64,000 nt of DNA, taken from Parvularcula lutaonensis (GTDB taxonomy: Bacteria; Pseudomonadota; Alphaproteobacteria; Caulobacterales; Parvularculaceae). Of the stretch, positions 32,856 to 44,864 are shown piece after piece (the first letter of the stretch is position 1; the number at the start of each line of letters is the position of its first letter). A program made the position numbers and the translations under genes. The stretch lies in assembly GCF_014651915.1 (NCBI RefSeq), contig NZ_BMXU01000001.1, forward strand, positions 620,001 through 684,000. Direction: 5' to 3'. The notes beneath the pieces are model-generated. The model saw only the letters and a program-made list of their open reading frames with translations, did not search any database and was not told the DNA's origin.

Positions 32856-33827
32856 ATGCTCGACGACCTCGGCATCGTCGTCATCGGACGGAACGAAGGA
32901 GAGCGGCTGAAGACCTGCTTCGGATCGCTGCCCAATGGCGTCCCCGTCGTCTATGTCGACTCGGGCTCCACCGACGGCTCGCCCGAATGGGCGGAGGCGC
33001 AGGGGGCGGAAGTGGTTCGTTTGTCGACGGACAGACCATTCTCCGCTGCGCGCGCGCGGAACGAGGGCTCCGAGCGGTTGGTGCAGCTGCATCCGGACAC
33101 GTCCTATGTCCAGTTCATCGACGGCGACTGCGAGCTCCTCGACGGCTGGCTTGAAACCGGGCTTGCTGCCCTGCGCGCCAACGAAAAGCTCGCCGCCGTC
33201 GCAGGGCTGCGGCGAGAGCGCTATCCCGGAAAAAGCTGGTACAACGAGCTGTGTGCCTATGAATGGGACACCCCGATTGGCCGCGCCGACGCGATCGGTG
33301 GCGATGCGATCTACCGGGTCGAGGCACTCACGAAGGCCGGGCTGTTCGATCCCATGATGATGGCGGGGGAGGAGCCGGAACTCTGCCTCCGCCTGCGCAG
33401 GCTGGGCTACGAGATCGAGCGGCTCGATGCCGACATGACCTTGCATGACGCGGCAATCGAGAGCTTTGGCGCGTGGTGGAAGCGGGCGGTTCGGTCAGGC
33501 TACGCCTACACCCTCGGAATGCTCAAACACGGCCGTGATGGGTATAATGTCCGCGAGGTGATCAGGGCCCTTGTTTGGGGCGGCCTTTATCCTCTTCTCG
33601 TTTTCCTGACGCTTGTCTTCGGGCCCCGTGTCGTCGCCTTCGGCTTGATCGCATTCGGCATTCTCAAATGGTGGCGGGTGACCCGTCGCGTCGGTGCGCG
33701 CTACCGGAACCCCGGAAAATATGCGGCATTCATGATGCTCACGAATGTTGCAGAGGTTCGCGGCATCATTCGTGCTCTGGTCGAAACGGCCAAGGGAGAA
33801 CGCCGTATCGTGGAGTACAAAGGGTGA
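32856..33827 (+). CDS. family 2 glycosyltransferase with C-terminal membrane helices
   Basis: A 323-residue GT-A enzyme. The nucleotide-sugar site has VVYVDSGSTDGS (residues 31-42) and the metal-binding DGD (89-91, in FIDGDCELLDGW). GGDAIYRVEAL and EEPELCLRLRRLGYEI form the acceptor side. Residues about 235-275 hold two hydrophobic helices. The architecture fits a membrane-attached transferase acting on a lipid or surface glycan. Its stop overlaps the start of the sulfotransferase as GTGA, so the two are translated together. The pair is isolated between the rpoBC terminator and rpsL. Confidence 0.88.
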   Translation: MLDDLGIVVIGRNEGERLKTCFGSLPNGVPVVYVDSGSTDGSPEWAEAQGAEVVRLSTDRPFSAARARNEGSERLVQLHPDTSYVQFIDGDCELLDGWLETGLAALRANEKLAAVAGLRRERYPGKSWYNELCAYEWDTPIGRADAIGGDAIYRVEALTKAGLFDPMMMAGEEPELCLRLRRLGYEIERLDADMTLHDAAIESFGAWWKRAVRSGYAYTLGMLKHGRDGYNVREVIRALVWGGLYPLLVFLTLVFGPRVVAFGLIAFGILKWWRVTRRVGARYRNPGKYAAFMMLTNVAEVRGIIRALVETAKGERRIVEYKG

Positions 33828-34807
33828 GCACGCAGCTTTCGACGGACGACATCGAGACCCGCGCACCGACGCCGAGAGAGCGACCGCATATCGTGCTCTG
33901 CGGCTCCCTCCGTGCGGGGACGACGATGCTCAGGCTCATGCTCGGCCGTCACCCGCTGGTCGAGGGACTGGGCGAGAGTGATTTCCTGTTCGATGGCGCC
34001 CCCATCGACAACGAGGCGACGCCCGAGAGGATCGAGTGGTTCCGCCACCGGTCGGTCGACCGCCGACCCGCGCGATGCCTGGGGTTCAGGCCGCCGACCG
34101 GCGAGCGCTATGTCGATATGCTCAATGATCTCATCGCCCAGCACCGCATCGGGCGCGATCATCTCCTGATCACACTGCATCGCCACTTCGATATCGCTGC
34201 TCGGATGCTGCCCAACGCGTTCTTCATCAGGCTGCAGCGTGATCCTCGCGATGTCGCGCTGTCGGCCGTTCCGATGGGATGGGGTGGCATCCCCTATTTC
34301 GGGCTCGACGTCTGGATGCAGGCCGAACGCGACTGGCTCCGTGCGAAGGACCACATTCCTGAAGAGCGGCGCGCCTTCATCCGCTACGAAGACCTGGTCC
34401 GAGATCCAAGGGGCGAGCTTTCCCGTGTGCTTGATGCGGCGGGCCTGCCCTTCGACAAGGCCGTGCTGGCGCCGGGGGATAACACCACCTACGCAGCCCC
34501 CAAGCCGCGGGAGCACGAAGCTTTCCGCAGGAAACTGAGCGAAAGGGAGATCCGGGAGATCAATGCCCGGCTAGCCTGGCTGCCGGAGGATTATGGCTAC
34601 AACCTGTCTCCCGCCGAATCACCCAGCGCGATCCGTTCCCTCGAGCTTCGAGCGCTCAAGATTGCTGGCATCTTCAAATGGCGGCTTGACCGCTATGGTC
34701 TCGGCCTCACGCTCGCTGACGTGGCGGGCCGCAAGCTTGGGCTGAAGGGCCTTGAGGCCAAGGCCCGCCGTGAGATGCGGGTCATCGACGCTGCGCATCT
34801 GAAGTAG
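33824..34807 (+). CDS. sulfotransferase family protein
   Basis: A 327-residue PAPS-dependent sulfotransferase. The phosphosulfate loop is LCGSLRAGTTMLRLMLGRHP (residues 25-44) and the 3'-phosphate site is RLQRDPRDVALS. A later GDNTTYAAPKPREHEAF and the EINARLAWLPEDYGY helix match the family C-terminus. The start is the GTG at 33824, inside the stop of the glycosyltransferase, because the ORF's earlier part lies in that gene in another frame. The coupling suggests that a sugar added by the neighbour is then sulfated; the substrate is unknown. Confidence 0.86.
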   Translation: MSTQLSTDDIETRAPTPRERPHIVLCGSLRAGTTMLRLMLGRHPLVEGLGESDFLFDGAPIDNEATPERIEWFRHRSVDRRPARCLGFRPPTGERYVDMLNDLIAQHRIGRDHLLITLHRHFDIAARMLPNAFFIRLQRDPRDVALSAVPMGWGGIPYFGLDVWMQAERDWLRAKDHIPEERRAFIRYEDLVRDPRGELSRVLDAAGLPFDKAVLAPGDNTTYAAPKPREHEAFRRKLSEREIREINARLAWLPEDYGYNLSPAESPSAIRSLELRALKIAGIFKWRLDRYGLGLTLADVAGRKLGLKGLEAKARREMRVIDAAHLK

Positions 34808-34968
34808 TCGACGCTGGTCTGCGAGAACCTGACGGATTGCTTGTGGAAAGCCGCCTCTATCCTGCTTGACGTCTCGCCTATGACCCGCTAGCGGCACCAG
34901 ACGCCAGATAGGGCGCTGTCGGTTCGCCGAAACAACCCTAGGCACATCGTCAAGGCAGGTCATTGTTA

Positions 34969-34992
34969 CCGCGCGGGTTTTCCTTTGCGCGG
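34969..34992 (+). promoter_or_regulatory. stem-loop in the rpsL leader
   Basis: CCGCGC...GCGCGG encloses a 12-nt pyrimidine-rich loop and is followed by CACTCTTTTT. It lies about 65 bp before rpsL and could be an attenuator-like element or a weak terminator for the preceding sulfotransferase gene. Confidence 0.4.
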
Positions 34993-35056
34993 CACTCTTT
35001 TTGGCATTTCTGTCTGGCGATCCTGGTCACGAGATTTTGGAACGAAAAGGGCTCTA

Positions 35057-35428
35057 ATGCCGACGATTCAGCAGCTGATCCGCAAGCCGCGGAAGCCGAA
35101 GCGGAAGATCAACAAGGTTCCGCACCTGCAGGGTAACCCGCAGAAACGCGGCGTGTGCACCCGTGTCTACACCACGACCCCGAAGAAGCCGAACTCCGCG
35201 CTTCGGAAGGTCGCCAAGGTGCGCCTGACCAACGGTTACGAGGTCATCAGCTACATCCCCGGTGAGGGTCACAACCTTCAGGAGCACTCGGTGGTTCTCA
35301 TCCGTGGTGGCCGCGTGAAGGACCTTCCGGGTGTCCGCTATCACATCCTTCGCGGTGTCCTCGACACCCAAGGCGTCAAAGACCGCAAGCAGCGCCGTTC
35401 GAAATACGGCGCCAAGCGTCCCAAGTAA
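35057..35428 (+). CDS. rpsL: 30S ribosomal protein S12
   Basis: A 123-residue S12, located at the decoding centre. The streptomycin-sensitive sequences [13 protein letters not shown] (K43, K44) and [12 protein letters not shown] are unmutated, so no resistance substitution is visible. ATG 35057 follows AAAGGG; the upstream ATG at 34985 is rejected because family members start [12 protein letters not shown]. It heads the str operon rpsL-rpsG-(lipoprotein)-fusA-tuf, 14 bp before rpsG. Confidence 0.98.
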   Translation: MPTIQQLIRKPRKPKRKINKVPHLQGNPQKRGVCTRVYTTTPKKPNSALRKVAKVRLTNGYEVISYIPGEGHNLQEHSVVLIRGGRVKDLPGVRYHILRGVLDTQGVKDRKQRRSKYGAKRPK

Positions 35429-35436
35429 TAGGGTAG

Positions 35437-35913
<477 letters not shown>

Positions 35914-35928
35914 TCCGGAGCAGGTTTG

Positions 35929-36357
35929 ATGAACAAGCTTCTCTCCATCCTCGCAGTTGCGTCCCTTGCGATTGCTGCCTGCTCGACCACGGTTCCTGAG
36001 GAGCCGGAGGTCCAGCGCGCCAACGCCACGCCGCGCGCGACGCTGAACACCGTAACCGTCGGTGGCCAGTCTGTCCGCACGCTGGCCGACGCTGTTACCG
36101 CTGGTGAGATCGAGCGGCGGGCACGTCTTGCGGCGGCAGCCGGTTTCGAGGGCGACAACAAGGGCAACGCCTGTTTCCAGGAGCCGGTGTTCCGCGGTGT
36201 CGTCGGGGGAGAGCTTGCCTCGGACCAGACCCGCCGCCGCGAGTTCTGGACCTACTCGGTCTGTGGCGAGAGCTACGAAGTCCCGGTTACGGTAACAAAA
36301 AGACAAGGCTCGGCGACGGTTGATTTTTCCGTCGGTTCCGGGCGAGAGGCGCGCTGA
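35929..36357 (+). CDS. small lipoprotein of unknown function inside the str operon
   Basis: A 142-residue protein with a lipoprotein signal (MNKLLSILAVASLAIAAC, lipidated at C18) and a mature part of about 125 residues containing two cysteines (GNACFQEPV and YSVCGESYEV) that could pair. The C-terminal half is beta-rich (PVTVTKRQGSATVDFSV). I do not recognise a family. The ATG at 35929 follows an in-frame TTG at 35926. It sits between rpsG and fusA with short gaps (15 and 30 bp) and no terminator, so it should be co-transcribed with ribosomal genes. Confidence 0.8.
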   Translation: MNKLLSILAVASLAIAACSTTVPEEPEVQRANATPRATLNTVTVGGQSVRTLADAVTAGEIERRARLAAAAGFEGDNKGNACFQEPVFRGVVGGELASDQTRRREFWTYSVCGESYEVPVTVTKRQGSATVDFSVGSGREAR

Positions 36358-36387
36358 GACCCTTAGGCTCGGCAAGGATCACGAGAC

Positions 36388-38481
36388 ATGACACGCGAAT
36401 ACCCTATCGAGGACTATCGGAACTTCGGGATCATGGCCCACATTGATGCGGGCAAGACCACGACGACCGAGCGTATCCTCTACTACACCGGCAAGTCCTA
36501 CAAGATCGGCGAAGTCCATGACGGCGCCGCGACCATGGACTGGATGGAGCAGGAGCAGGAGCGGGGTATCACCATTACCTCGGCTGCGACGACCACCTTC
36601 TGGACCGGCCGCGACGGCAAGAAGCGCCGCTTCAACATCATTGACACTCCGGGCCACGTCGACTTCACCATCGAGGTCGAGCGTTCGCTGCGCGTGCTCG
36701 ATGGTGCCATCGCTCTTCTCGACGGTAACGCCGGTGTCGAGCCCCAGACGGAAACCGTCTGGCGCCAGGGCGACAAGTACCGCGTGCCGCGGATGTTCTT
36801 CATCAACAAGATGGATAAGCTCGGCGCGAACTTCTACACGTCCGTTGACTCCATCCACGAGCGTCTCGGCTGCAAGACCGTCGTTCTCCAGTTGCCCATC
36901 GGTGAAGAGAGCGACTTCAAGGGCGTCGTCGATCTCATCGAGATGGACGCGATCGTCTGGAACGAGGAAACCCTCGGCGCGAGTTTCGATCGCGTGGAGA
37001 TTCCGGACGACCTGAAGGAAAAGGCGGCGGAGTACCGCGAGAAGATGATCGAAACGATCGTCGAGCTCGATGAAGAGGCGATGGAAGCCTATCTCGAGGG
37101 CAACGAGCCTTCGAACGAGAAGATCCGTGAGCTGATCCGCAAGGGCACGATCAACGTCGAATTCCACCCGGTGCTGCTTGGTACGGCGTTCAAGAACAAG
37201 GGCGTGCAGCCGCTTCTCGACGCGGTGATCGACTTCCTGCCTTCGCCGGTCGACGTCCCGCCGATCAAGGGTATCGAGCCTGACACGGGCAAGGAAGTGA
37301 CGCGTCTGTCTTCTGACGACGAGCCGCTTTCGATGCTTGCCTTCAAGATCATGAATGACCCGTTTGTCGGTACGCTGACCTTCTGCCGCATCTACTCCGG
37401 CACCTTGGAGCAGGGCGCTTCGGTGCTCAACACCGTCAAGGGCAAGAAGGAGCGCGTCGGCCGCATGCTGCTGATGCACTCCAACCAGCAGGAAGAGATC
37501 AAGAGCGCATACGCCGGTGACATCGTCGCGATCGCGGGCCTGAAAGACACGACAACGGGCGATACGCTCTGCGTTCCGAACAAGCCGGTGATCCTCGAGC
37601 GTATGGAGTTCCCGGAGCCGGTGATCTCGCTCGCTGTCGAGCCGAAGACCAAGGCTGACCAGGAGAAGATGGGCATCGCGCTCAACCGTCTCGCGGCGGA
37701 GGATCCGTCCTTCCGTGTGCACACGGATGAAGAAAGCGGCCAGACGATCATCGCGGGCATGGGCGAGCTTCACCTCGACATCCTCGTCGACCGGATGAAG
37801 CGTGAGTTCAAGGTCGAAGCCAATGTCGGTGCTCCGCAGGTTGCCTACCGTGAGACCATCACCAAGGCTGCCGACATCGACTACACCCACAAGAAGCAGT
37901 CGGGTGGTACGGGTCAGTTCGCGCGCGTGAAGTTCCGCATCCAGCCAGGCGAGCCGGGGTCCGGTTTTGTCTTCAAGAACTCGATCGTCGGTGGTGCCAT
38001 TCCGAAGGAATACATTCCGGGTGTCGAGAAGGGTCTTCGTTCGGTTCAGGAAGCGGGTCTTCTCGTGGGCTTCCCGATCCTCGACTTCGAAGTCGATCTC
38101 TATGACGGTGCCTTCCACGACGTCGACTCGTCGGTCCTTGCCTTCGAGATCGCTGCTCGTGGCGCCATGAAGGAATACAAGGACCAGCTTGGCCTCGCTC
38201 TTCTCGAGCCGGTCATGAAGGTCGAAGTCGTGACCCCGGACGAATACACCGGAACCGTCATCGGCGACCTCAACTCGCGTCGTGGCCAGATCCAGGGCCA
38301 GGAGGTCCGCGGCAACGCAACCGTCGTCAACGCGATGGTGCCGCTTGCCAACATGTTTGGCTACGTGAACAACCTGCGTTCGGCCACCCAGGGTCGTGCT
38401 CAGTACACCATGCAATTCGATCACTACGAGCGCGTTCCCAACGCGGTCGCGGATGAAGTCAAGGCGAAACTCGCCGGGTAA
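36388..38481 (+). CDS. fusA: elongation factor G
   Basis: A 697-residue translocase GTPase. The P-loop [15 protein letters not shown], switch [11 protein letters not shown] and NKMD base-recognition motif mark the G domain. Domains II-V follow, with the domain IV block [11 protein letters not shown] and a C-terminal [12 protein letters not shown]. The length equals the canonical EF-G1 size. It is followed 26 bp later by tuf. Confidence 0.99.
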   Translation: MTREYPIEDYRNFGIMAHIDAGKTTTTERILYYTGKSYKIGEVHDGAATMDWMEQEQERGITITSAATTTFWTGRDGKKRRFNIIDTPGHVDFTIEVERSLRVLDGAIALLDGNAGVEPQTETVWRQGDKYRVPRMFFINKMDKLGANFYTSVDSIHERLGCKTVVLQLPIGEESDFKGVVDLIEMDAIVWNEETLGASFDRVEIPDDLKEKAAEYREKMIETIVELDEEAMEAYLEGNEPSNEKIRELIRKGTINVEFHPVLLGTAFKNKGVQPLLDAVIDFLPSPVDVPPIKGIEPDTGKEVTRLSSDDEPLSMLAFKIMNDPFVGTLTFCRIYSGTLEQGASVLNTVKGKKERVGRMLLMHSNQQEEIKSAYAGDIVAIAGLKDTTTGDTLCVPNKPVILERMEFPEPVISLAVEPKTKADQEKMGIALNRLAAEDPSFRVHTDEESGQTIIAGMGELHLDILVDRMKREFKVEANVGAPQVAYRETITKAADIDYTHKKQSGGTGQFARVKFRIQPGEPGSGFVFKNSIVGGAIPKEYIPGVEKGLRSVQEAGLLVGFPILDFEVDLYDGAFHDVDSSVLAFEIAARGAMKEYKDQLGLALLEPVMKVEVVTPDEYTGTVIGDLNSRRGQIQGQEVRGNATVVNAMVPLANMFGYVNNLRSATQGRAQYTMQFDHYERVPNAVADEVKAKLAG

Positions 38482-38507
38482 CACGGTCAGAATACGGAGA
38501 TAGGATT

Positions 38508-39683
<1,176 letters not shown>

Positions 39684-39698
39684 AATAGGCCTTTTCTT

Positions 39699-39743
39699 CG
39701 GCGGGCTGCTGCATTAGTGCGGCAGCCCGCCGATCACTTTTTT
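39699..39743 (+). terminator. intrinsic terminator after tuf
   Basis: An 11-bp stem CGGCGGGCTGC / GCAGCCCGCCG with a 12-nt loop is followed by ATCAC and six T residues. It sits between tuf and rpsJ; the five-base spacer may weaken it. Confidence 0.75.
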
Positions 39744-39800
39744 CAGCTCCTCTGAGGCGCTCGGCCCGCCATCACGAGCCCAGTCGTAAGGACTAGGACA

Positions 39801-40112
39801 TTGCAACAGAATATCCGCATCCGGCTGAAGGCGTTCGACCACCGCGTGCTCGACACTTCCGCCAAGGAGATCGTCAACACGGCGAAGCGCACCGGCGCCC
39901 AGGTCCGTGGCCCGATCCCTCTCCCCACCCATATTGATCGGTACACTGTCCTTCGCTCGCCGCACGTCAACAAGAAGTCGCGCGAGCAGTTCGAGATGCG
40001 TACGCACAAGCGTGTTCTCGATATCGTGGAGCCGACCCCGCAAACCATCGACGCCCTGATGAAGCTGGACCTGTCCGCTGGCGTCGACGTTGAGATCAAG
40101 CTGGGAGCGTAA
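39801..40112 (+). CDS. rpsJ: 30S ribosomal protein S10
   Basis: A 103-residue S10, also the NusE partner of NusB in antitermination. The family start [18 protein letters not shown] is encoded from a TTG at 39801, with AGGA upstream; no in-frame ATG is suitable. The loop [20 protein letters not shown] and the C-terminal [13 protein letters not shown] are intact. It is the first gene of the S10 operon. The region between the tuf terminator and this start is only 57 bp, which leaves space for a compact promoter. Confidence 0.97.
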   Translation: MQQNIRIRLKAFDHRVLDTSAKEIVNTAKRTGAQVRGPIPLPTHIDRYTVLRSPHVNKKSREQFEMRTHKRVLDIVEPTPQTIDALMKLDLSAGVDVEIKLGA

Positions 40113-40115
40113 GCG

Positions 40116-41042
40116 ATGTCCGTTACGGAACGTCAGCAAATGCGCAAGACCCAGCACCGGCCGCAACCGCTGCCTGCCCAACACCAGGTGCGCACCGGTC
40201 TGATCGGCAAGAAACTGGGGATGACGCGCCTCTACACTGCGGAAGGCACCCACGTGCCGGTCACGGTCGTCAGCCTCGAGAACTGCCAGGTTGTCAGCCA
40301 TCGCACCGCTGAGAAGGACGGATACACCGCCCTCCAGCTCGGCGCAGGCACCGCCAAGCTGAAGCGCGTTTCGAAGCCGATGCGCGGTCACTTTGCCAAG
40401 GCGAAGGTCGAGCCGAAGCGCAAGCTCGCCGAGTTCCGCGTTCCTGAAGATGCCATGATCGAAGTGGGGTCGACCATGACCGCTGACCACTTCGTCGCTG
40501 GTCAGCGTGTCGACGTTGTCGGCACCTCGATCGGTAAGGGCTTTGCCGGCGGCATGAAGCGCCACAATTTTGGCGGCCTCCGCGCCTCGCACGGCGTGTC
40601 GATCTCGCACCGTTCGCACGGCTCTACCGGCCAGTGTCAGGATCCGGGCAAGGTTTTCAAAGGCAAGAAGATGGCCGGCCACATGGGTGACGTCCGCGTG
40701 ACCACCCAAAACCTCGAAGTCGTCAAGACTGACGTGGCTCGCGGCCTGGTCATGATCAAGGGCGCGGTTCCGGGTTCTGCCGGGTCGTGGGTCCTGATCA
40801 AGGATGCCATCAAGAAACCTCTGCCCGAAGACGCTCCGCGTCCGGGCGCGTTCGCCGCTCCCAACGAAGAGGTCGAAGCTCCCGAAGAGGAATCTCTGCT
40901 GGCCGAGGCCGGCGAGAAGACGCCCGTCGGCGCTTATGACGCTCCGGTCCCTGAGGACGGCGGCGAAGCGAAGGAAGCCAATGCGGAGGAGCAGGGCGGT
41001 GACGCTGCTGCTCCTGCCGCTGACGAAGGAGACAAGAGCTGA
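40116..41042 (+). CDS. rplC: 50S ribosomal protein L3 with C-terminal acidic extension
   Basis: At 308 residues this L3 is about 90-100 longer than the E. coli protein. Residues 26-235 hold the core: [44 protein letters not shown] with the methylated-glutamine region [20 protein letters not shown], and [22 protein letters not shown]. The last 70 residues are Glu/Ala/Pro-rich and strongly acidic, so they are probably disordered. A 25-residue N-terminal addition precedes TGLIGKK. Its stop overlaps the rplD start as TGATG. Confidence 0.96.
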   Translation: MSVTERQQMRKTQHRPQPLPAQHQVRTGLIGKKLGMTRLYTAEGTHVPVTVVSLENCQVVSHRTAEKDGYTALQLGAGTAKLKRVSKPMRGHFAKAKVEPKRKLAEFRVPEDAMIEVGSTMTADHFVAGQRVDVVGTSIGKGFAGGMKRHNFGGLRASHGVSISHRSHGSTGQCQDPGKVFKGKKMAGHMGDVRVTTQNLEVVKTDVARGLVMIKGAVPGSAGSWVLIKDAIKKPLPEDAPRPGAFAAPNEEVEAPEEESLLAEAGEKTPVGAYDAPVPEDGGEAKEANAEEQGGDAAAPAADEGDKS

Positions 41043-41662
41043 TGAAAGTCGACGTCATCACTCTCGGCGCGGACAAGTCCGGCGATGCTCAGCTGAAGGA
41101 CGAAATCTTCGGCATTGCTGAGCCGCGCAAGGACCTCCTGCACCGGTACGTCGTTTGGCAGCTTGCCAAGCGCCAGCAAGGCACGCACAAAACGAAAGAG
41201 CGCGGCGAAGTCGCTGGCTCGACGAAAAAAATCGTCCGCCAGAAGGGCTCCGGCGGTGCTCGCCACGGCAACAAGAAGGCTCCGCAGTTCCGCGGTGGCG
41301 GCAAGGCTCACGGCCCCCGCGTCCGCAGCCACGCGATCGATCTTCCCAAGAAGGTCCGCAAGCTCGCCCTGCGTCACGCCCTTTCTGCCAAGCAGGGCGC
41401 TGGTGAGCTGATCGTCATTGACGAAGCCAAGCTCGACACGCCGAAAACCTCGGCGCTTGCGGGCAAGCTGAAGTCCCACGGACTCAAGAACGCGCTCATC
41501 ATGGATGGCACGTTCGACGAGAACTTCTCGAAGGCTGCCCGTAACATCGAGGGCGTCAACATTCTCCCGGTCGCCGGCGCGAATGTCTACGACATCCTCA
41601 AGCACGAAAAGCTGGTCCTGACCAAGGCTGCGGTCGAGGGCCTGGAAGAGAGGCTCGCATGA
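41042..41662 (+). CDS. rplD: 50S ribosomal protein L4
   Basis: A 206-residue L4, which lines the exit tunnel near the macrolide site. The extended loop carries [23 protein letters not shown], and [25 protein letters not shown] follows. In E. coli L4 is the autogenous repressor of the S10 operon; no matching leader is evident here. The start lies one base into the rplC stop, and the gene's stop overlaps the rplW start as ATGA. Confidence 0.98.
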   Translation: MKVDVITLGADKSGDAQLKDEIFGIAEPRKDLLHRYVVWQLAKRQQGTHKTKERGEVAGSTKKIVRQKGSGGARHGNKKAPQFRGGGKAHGPRVRSHAIDLPKKVRKLALRHALSAKQGAGELIVIDEAKLDTPKTSALAGKLKSHGLKNALIMDGTFDENFSKAARNIEGVNILPVAGANVYDILKHEKLVLTKAAVEGLEERLA

Positions 41663-41958
41663 CCGAAGCGACTGCGAAGCATTACGACACCATCACGTCT
41701 CCGGTGATCACCGAGAAGGCGACGATCGGTGCCGAGCATAACCAGTACGTGTTCAAGGTGCCGCTGAAGGCGACGAAGCCTGAGATCGCTGAAGCCGTCG
41801 AAGCTCTTTTCGACGTCAAGGTGAAGGCCGTGAACACGCTGATCAACAAGGGTAAGGCCAAGCGCTTCCGTGGTCGTCCGTACACGCGTTCGGACGTGAA
41901 GAAAGCGATGGTCACCCTCGAAGACGGTCACAGCATCGACGTGACGACGGGGCTCTGA
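41659..41958 (+). CDS. rplW: 50S ribosomal protein L23
   Basis: A 99-residue L23, at the tunnel exit, where it docks trigger factor and SRP. The family start [20 protein letters not shown], the tunnel loop [15 protein letters not shown], and [15 protein letters not shown] are present. Start and upstream stop share four bases. Confidence 0.98.
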   Translation: MTEATAKHYDTITSPVITEKATIGAEHNQYVFKVPLKATKPEIAEAVEALFDVKVKAVNTLINKGKAKRFRGRPYTRSDVKKAMVTLEDGHSIDVTTGL

Positions 41959-41962
41959 GACA

Positions 41963-42802
41963 ATGGCACTGAAGACATACAATCCGACGTCGCCGGGTCG
42001 CCGCACCCTCGTGACCGTGGACCGCAAGGGTCTGCACAAGGGCCGTCCGGAAAAGACGCTCACCGAGGGTCTGCACAACAAGGGTGGCCGTAACAACAAC
42101 GGTCGAATCACGGCCCGTCGTCAGGGTGGTGGCGCGAAGAAGCTGTACCGGATCATCGACTTCAAGCGGCAGCGTTACGACGCCATCGCGACGGTCGAGC
42201 GTCTCGAGTATGACCCGAACCGTTCGGCCTTCATCGCGCTCATCGAATACGGCGACGGCGTCAAAGCCTATATCCTTGCGCCGCAGCGCCTGCAGCCGGG
42301 CGACAAGGTCGTCTCGGGCGAGCGCGTCGACGTGAAGCCTGGCAACGCGATGCCGTTGAAGAACATCCCAGTCGGTACGATCGTCCACAATGTCGAGCTC
42401 AAGCCCCTCAAGGGCGGCCAGCTTGCCCGTTCGGCTGGCGCCTATGTCCAGCTGGTCGGTCGTGATGGCGACTATGCGCAGATCCGGCTCAAGTCCGGCG
42501 AGGTCCGCCTCGTCCATGGAGAGTGCCGCGCCACGATTGGAGCGGTTTCGAACCCGGATCACTCCAACACGGTTCTCGGCAAGGCCGGCCGCAAACGCCA
42601 TATGGGCAAGCGCCCGGCGGTTCGCGGTGTCGCCATGAACCCGATCGATCACCCGCACGGTGGTGGCGAAGGCCGTACCTCGGGTGGCCGTCACCCCGTC
42701 ACGCCGTGGGGCAAACCCACCAAAGGTAAACGGACGCGGAGCAATAAAGAGACAGACCGTCTCATCATTCGCTCGCGTCACGCGAAGAAGAAGGGACGCT
42801 AA
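41963..42802 (+). CDS. rplB: 50S ribosomal protein L2
   Basis: A 279-residue L2, needed for subunit association and peptidyl transferase assembly. [14 protein letters not shown] opens the protein, [19 protein letters not shown] and the central SH3-like domain follow, and the essential C-terminal [13 protein letters not shown] carries the conserved histidine near the active site. Four bases separate it from rplW. Confidence 0.99.
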   Translation: MALKTYNPTSPGRRTLVTVDRKGLHKGRPEKTLTEGLHNKGGRNNNGRITARRQGGGAKKLYRIIDFKRQRYDAIATVERLEYDPNRSAFIALIEYGDGVKAYILAPQRLQPGDKVVSGERVDVKPGNAMPLKNIPVGTIVHNVELKPLKGGQLARSAGAYVQLVGRDGDYAQIRLKSGEVRLVHGECRATIGAVSNPDHSNTVLGKAGRKRHMGKRPAVRGVAMNPIDHPHGGGEGRTSGGRHPVTPWGKPTKGKRTRSNKETDRLIIRSRHAKKKGR

Positions 42803-42805
42803 TTC

Positions 42806-43084
42806 ATGCCGCGTTCAGTATGGAAAGGACCTTTCGTCGATCGGTACCTCCTCAAGAAGGCGGCTGAGGCCGGCGAGGGTGGTCACAAGGGCGGTATCAA
42901 AACCTGGTCCCGCCGTTCGACGATCCTGCCGCAGTTCGTGGGGCTGACGTTCAACGTCTATAACGGCCAGAAGTTTATCCCGGTGCATGTCACCGAGGAC
43001 ATGGTCGGCCACAAGCTCGGCGAGTTCAGCCCGACCCGTACCTATTACGGTCACGGCGCTGACAAGAAAGCGAAGCGGAAATAA
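42806..43084 (+). CDS. rpsS: 30S ribosomal protein S19
   Basis: A 92-residue S19 of the small-subunit head. [19 protein letters not shown] is the family start, and the body contains [17 protein letters not shown] and [20 protein letters not shown]. It lies three bases after rplB and two before rplV. Confidence 0.99.
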   Translation: MPRSVWKGPFVDRYLLKKAAEAGEGGHKGGIKTWSRRSTILPQFVGLTFNVYNGQKFIPVHVTEDMVGHKLGEFSPTRTYYGHGADKKAKRK

Positions 43085-43086
43085 TC

Positions 43087-43464
43087 ATGGGTCAGATGAA
43101 AAATCCGGTCCGTCGTGAGGAAGATCAGGCGATCGCCAAGGGTCGCATGATCAAGACCTCGCCGCAGAAGCTGAACCTCGTTGCTCAGTCGATCCGCGGT
43201 CTGAAGGTCGAGCGGGCCCTCAACGAACTCGAGTTCTCCCGCAAGCGCGTCGCTCGCGAGGTCAAGGCTGTCCTGGAAAGCGCGATCGCGAATGCCGAGA
43301 ACAACCACGATCTCGATATCGACAGCCTCGTTGTCGAGGAAGCCTTTGTCGGCAAGAACCTCGTCATGAAGCGCTTCCGTCCGCGTGCCCGTGGCCGCAT
43401 CGGTCGCATCAAGAAGCCGTTCGCCGAGATCACCATCAAACTCCGCGAGAAGGAGACTGCATAA
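43087..43464 (+). CDS. rplV: 50S ribosomal protein L22
   Basis: A 125-residue L22. The start [20 protein letters not shown] is followed by the globular domain and the beta-hairpin [21 protein letters not shown] that reaches into the exit tunnel at the macrolide site. Its last base is the first base of the rpsC ATG (TAATG). Confidence 0.98.
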   Translation: MGQMKNPVRREEDQAIAKGRMIKTSPQKLNLVAQSIRGLKVERALNELEFSRKRVAREVKAVLESAIANAENNHDLDIDSLVVEEAFVGKNLVMKRFRPRARGRIGRIKKPFAEITIKLREKETA

Positions 43465-44189
43465 TGGGTCAGAAGGTTAACCCGATCGGTCTCCGTCTGG
43501 GGATCAACCGCACCTGGGACAGCCGTTGGTATGCGCCGAAAGGCGCATATGGGGATCTTCTCCACGAAGACCTTGCCATCCGGAACTATTTGCTCAAGCG
43601 GCTCAAGAATGCAGGCGTTTCGAAAATTGTTATCGAGCGTCCGCACAAGAAGTGCCGCGTCACGATCTACTCGGCGCGTCCGGGTGTCGTGATCGGCAAG
43701 AAGGGTGCTGACATCGAGAAGCTCCGCCAAGAGCTTTCGAAGATGTCGAGCTCGGAAACGGTCCTCAACATCGTCGAGATCCGCAAGCCGGAAACCGACG
43801 CCACGCTGGTTGCCGAAAACATCGCGCAGCAGCTGGAGCGCCGTGCGTCGTTCCGTCGCGCGATGAAGCGTGCCATGCAGACCGCGATGCGCATGGGTGC
43901 CCTCGGCATCCGCGTGAACTGTGCCGGTCGTCTCGGTGGTGCAGAGATCGCCCGAACGGAGTGGTACCGCGAAGGTCGCGTGCCGCTGCACACCCTGCGT
44001 GCCGACATCGACTACGGCACCGCCACCGCCCGCACCACCTATGGTGCGATCGGTATCAAGGTCTGGATCTTCAAAGGCGAGATCCTCGAGCACGATCCGA
44101 TGGCGCATGAGCGTCGCCTGATCGAGGCCCAGACCGGCGGTCCGACCATGAGCCGCGAGCGTCGTCCGCGTCGCCGCGAGAACGCATAA
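43464..44189 (+). CDS. rpsC: 30S ribosomal protein S3
   Basis: A 241-residue S3 that forms part of the mRNA entry tunnel. [20 protein letters not shown] opens it, the KH domain carries [20 protein letters not shown], and the C-domain has [23 protein letters not shown]. The basic tail [12 protein letters not shown] is usual. It is coupled to rplV by TAATG and is 10 bp from rplP. Confidence 0.99.
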   Translation: MGQKVNPIGLRLGINRTWDSRWYAPKGAYGDLLHEDLAIRNYLLKRLKNAGVSKIVIERPHKKCRVTIYSARPGVVIGKKGADIEKLRQELSKMSSSETVLNIVEIRKPETDATLVAENIAQQLERRASFRRAMKRAMQTAMRMGALGIRVNCAGRLGGAEIARTEWYREGRVPLHTLRADIDYGTATARTTYGAIGIKVWIFKGEILEHDPMAHERRLIEAQTGGPTMSRERRPRRRENA

Positions 44190-44199
44190 GAGGTCTGAA

Positions 44200-44619
44200 A
44201 TGCTACAGCCGAAACGGACGAAGTTCCGTAAACAGCATAAAGGCCGGATCAAGGGCACCGCTAAAGGCGGCACCAGCCTGAACTTCGGTTCCTACGGCCT
44301 CAAGGCCGTGGAGCCGGAGCGGGTCACCGCCCGCCAGATCGAGGCCACCCGTCGTGCGATCACCCGCCACATGAAGCGGGCCGGTCGTGTGTGGATCCGG
44401 ATCTTCCCGGACGTGCCTGTCACCGCCAAGCCGACAGAAGTGCGGATGGGTAAGGGCAAGGGCTCGGTCGACCGTTGGGTTGCCAAGGTGAAGCCTGGCC
44501 GGATCATGTTCGAAATCGACGGCGTCAACGAGCAGGTCGCGCGTGAAGCGCTCGCGCTCGGTGCCGCGAAACTTCCGATTAAAACCCGCATCGTCAAGCG
44601 GATCGGGGAGGACGCGTAA
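44200..44619 (+). CDS. rplP: 50S ribosomal protein L16
   Basis: A 139-residue L16, near the A-site tRNA elbow. [19 protein letters not shown] is the family start, and [29 protein letters not shown] is intact. The arginine block that is hydroxylated in some species is present. The final A is shared with the rpmC ATG. Confidence 0.98.
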   Translation: MLQPKRTKFRKQHKGRIKGTAKGGTSLNFGSYGLKAVEPERVTARQIEATRRAITRHMKRAGRVWIRIFPDVPVTAKPTEVRMGKGKGSVDRWVAKVKPGRIMFEIDGVNEQVAREALALGAAKLPIKTRIVKRIGEDA

Positions 44620-44864
44620 TGAACGCTCAAGAAGTTCGCGATCTCAGCGACGACGAACTCAACGCGAAGCTGCTCGATCTCAAGAAAGAGCAGTTCAACC
44701 TGCGGTTTCAACGTGCGTCGGGTCAGCTCGAGAAGACTTCTCGCGTGGCGGAGGTTCGTAAGGCCATTGCCCGCATCAAGACCATCCAGACCGAGCGCCG
44801 CAAGAACGCCGACGCTCCGGCCCGCACCAAGCCGGAACAAGTGAAAGAGGACAACGATGCCTAA
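44619..44864 (+). CDS. rpmC: 50S ribosomal protein L29
   Basis: An 81-residue L29, slightly longer than the usual 63-70 because of a hydrophilic tail ([20 protein letters not shown]). The helical core has [21 protein letters not shown] and [14 protein letters not shown]. It sits at the tunnel exit beside L23. The end overlaps rpsQ by 8 bp. Confidence 0.96.
   Translation: MNAQEVRDLSDDELNAKLLDLKKEQFNLRFQRASGQLEKTSRVAEVRKAIARIKTIQTERRKNADAPARTKPEQVKEDNDA

Noticed and set aside
36379-38484. 701-codon open frame exactly antisense to fusA
   Set aside because: Its ends coincide with fusA, as expected from codon bias; no family features.
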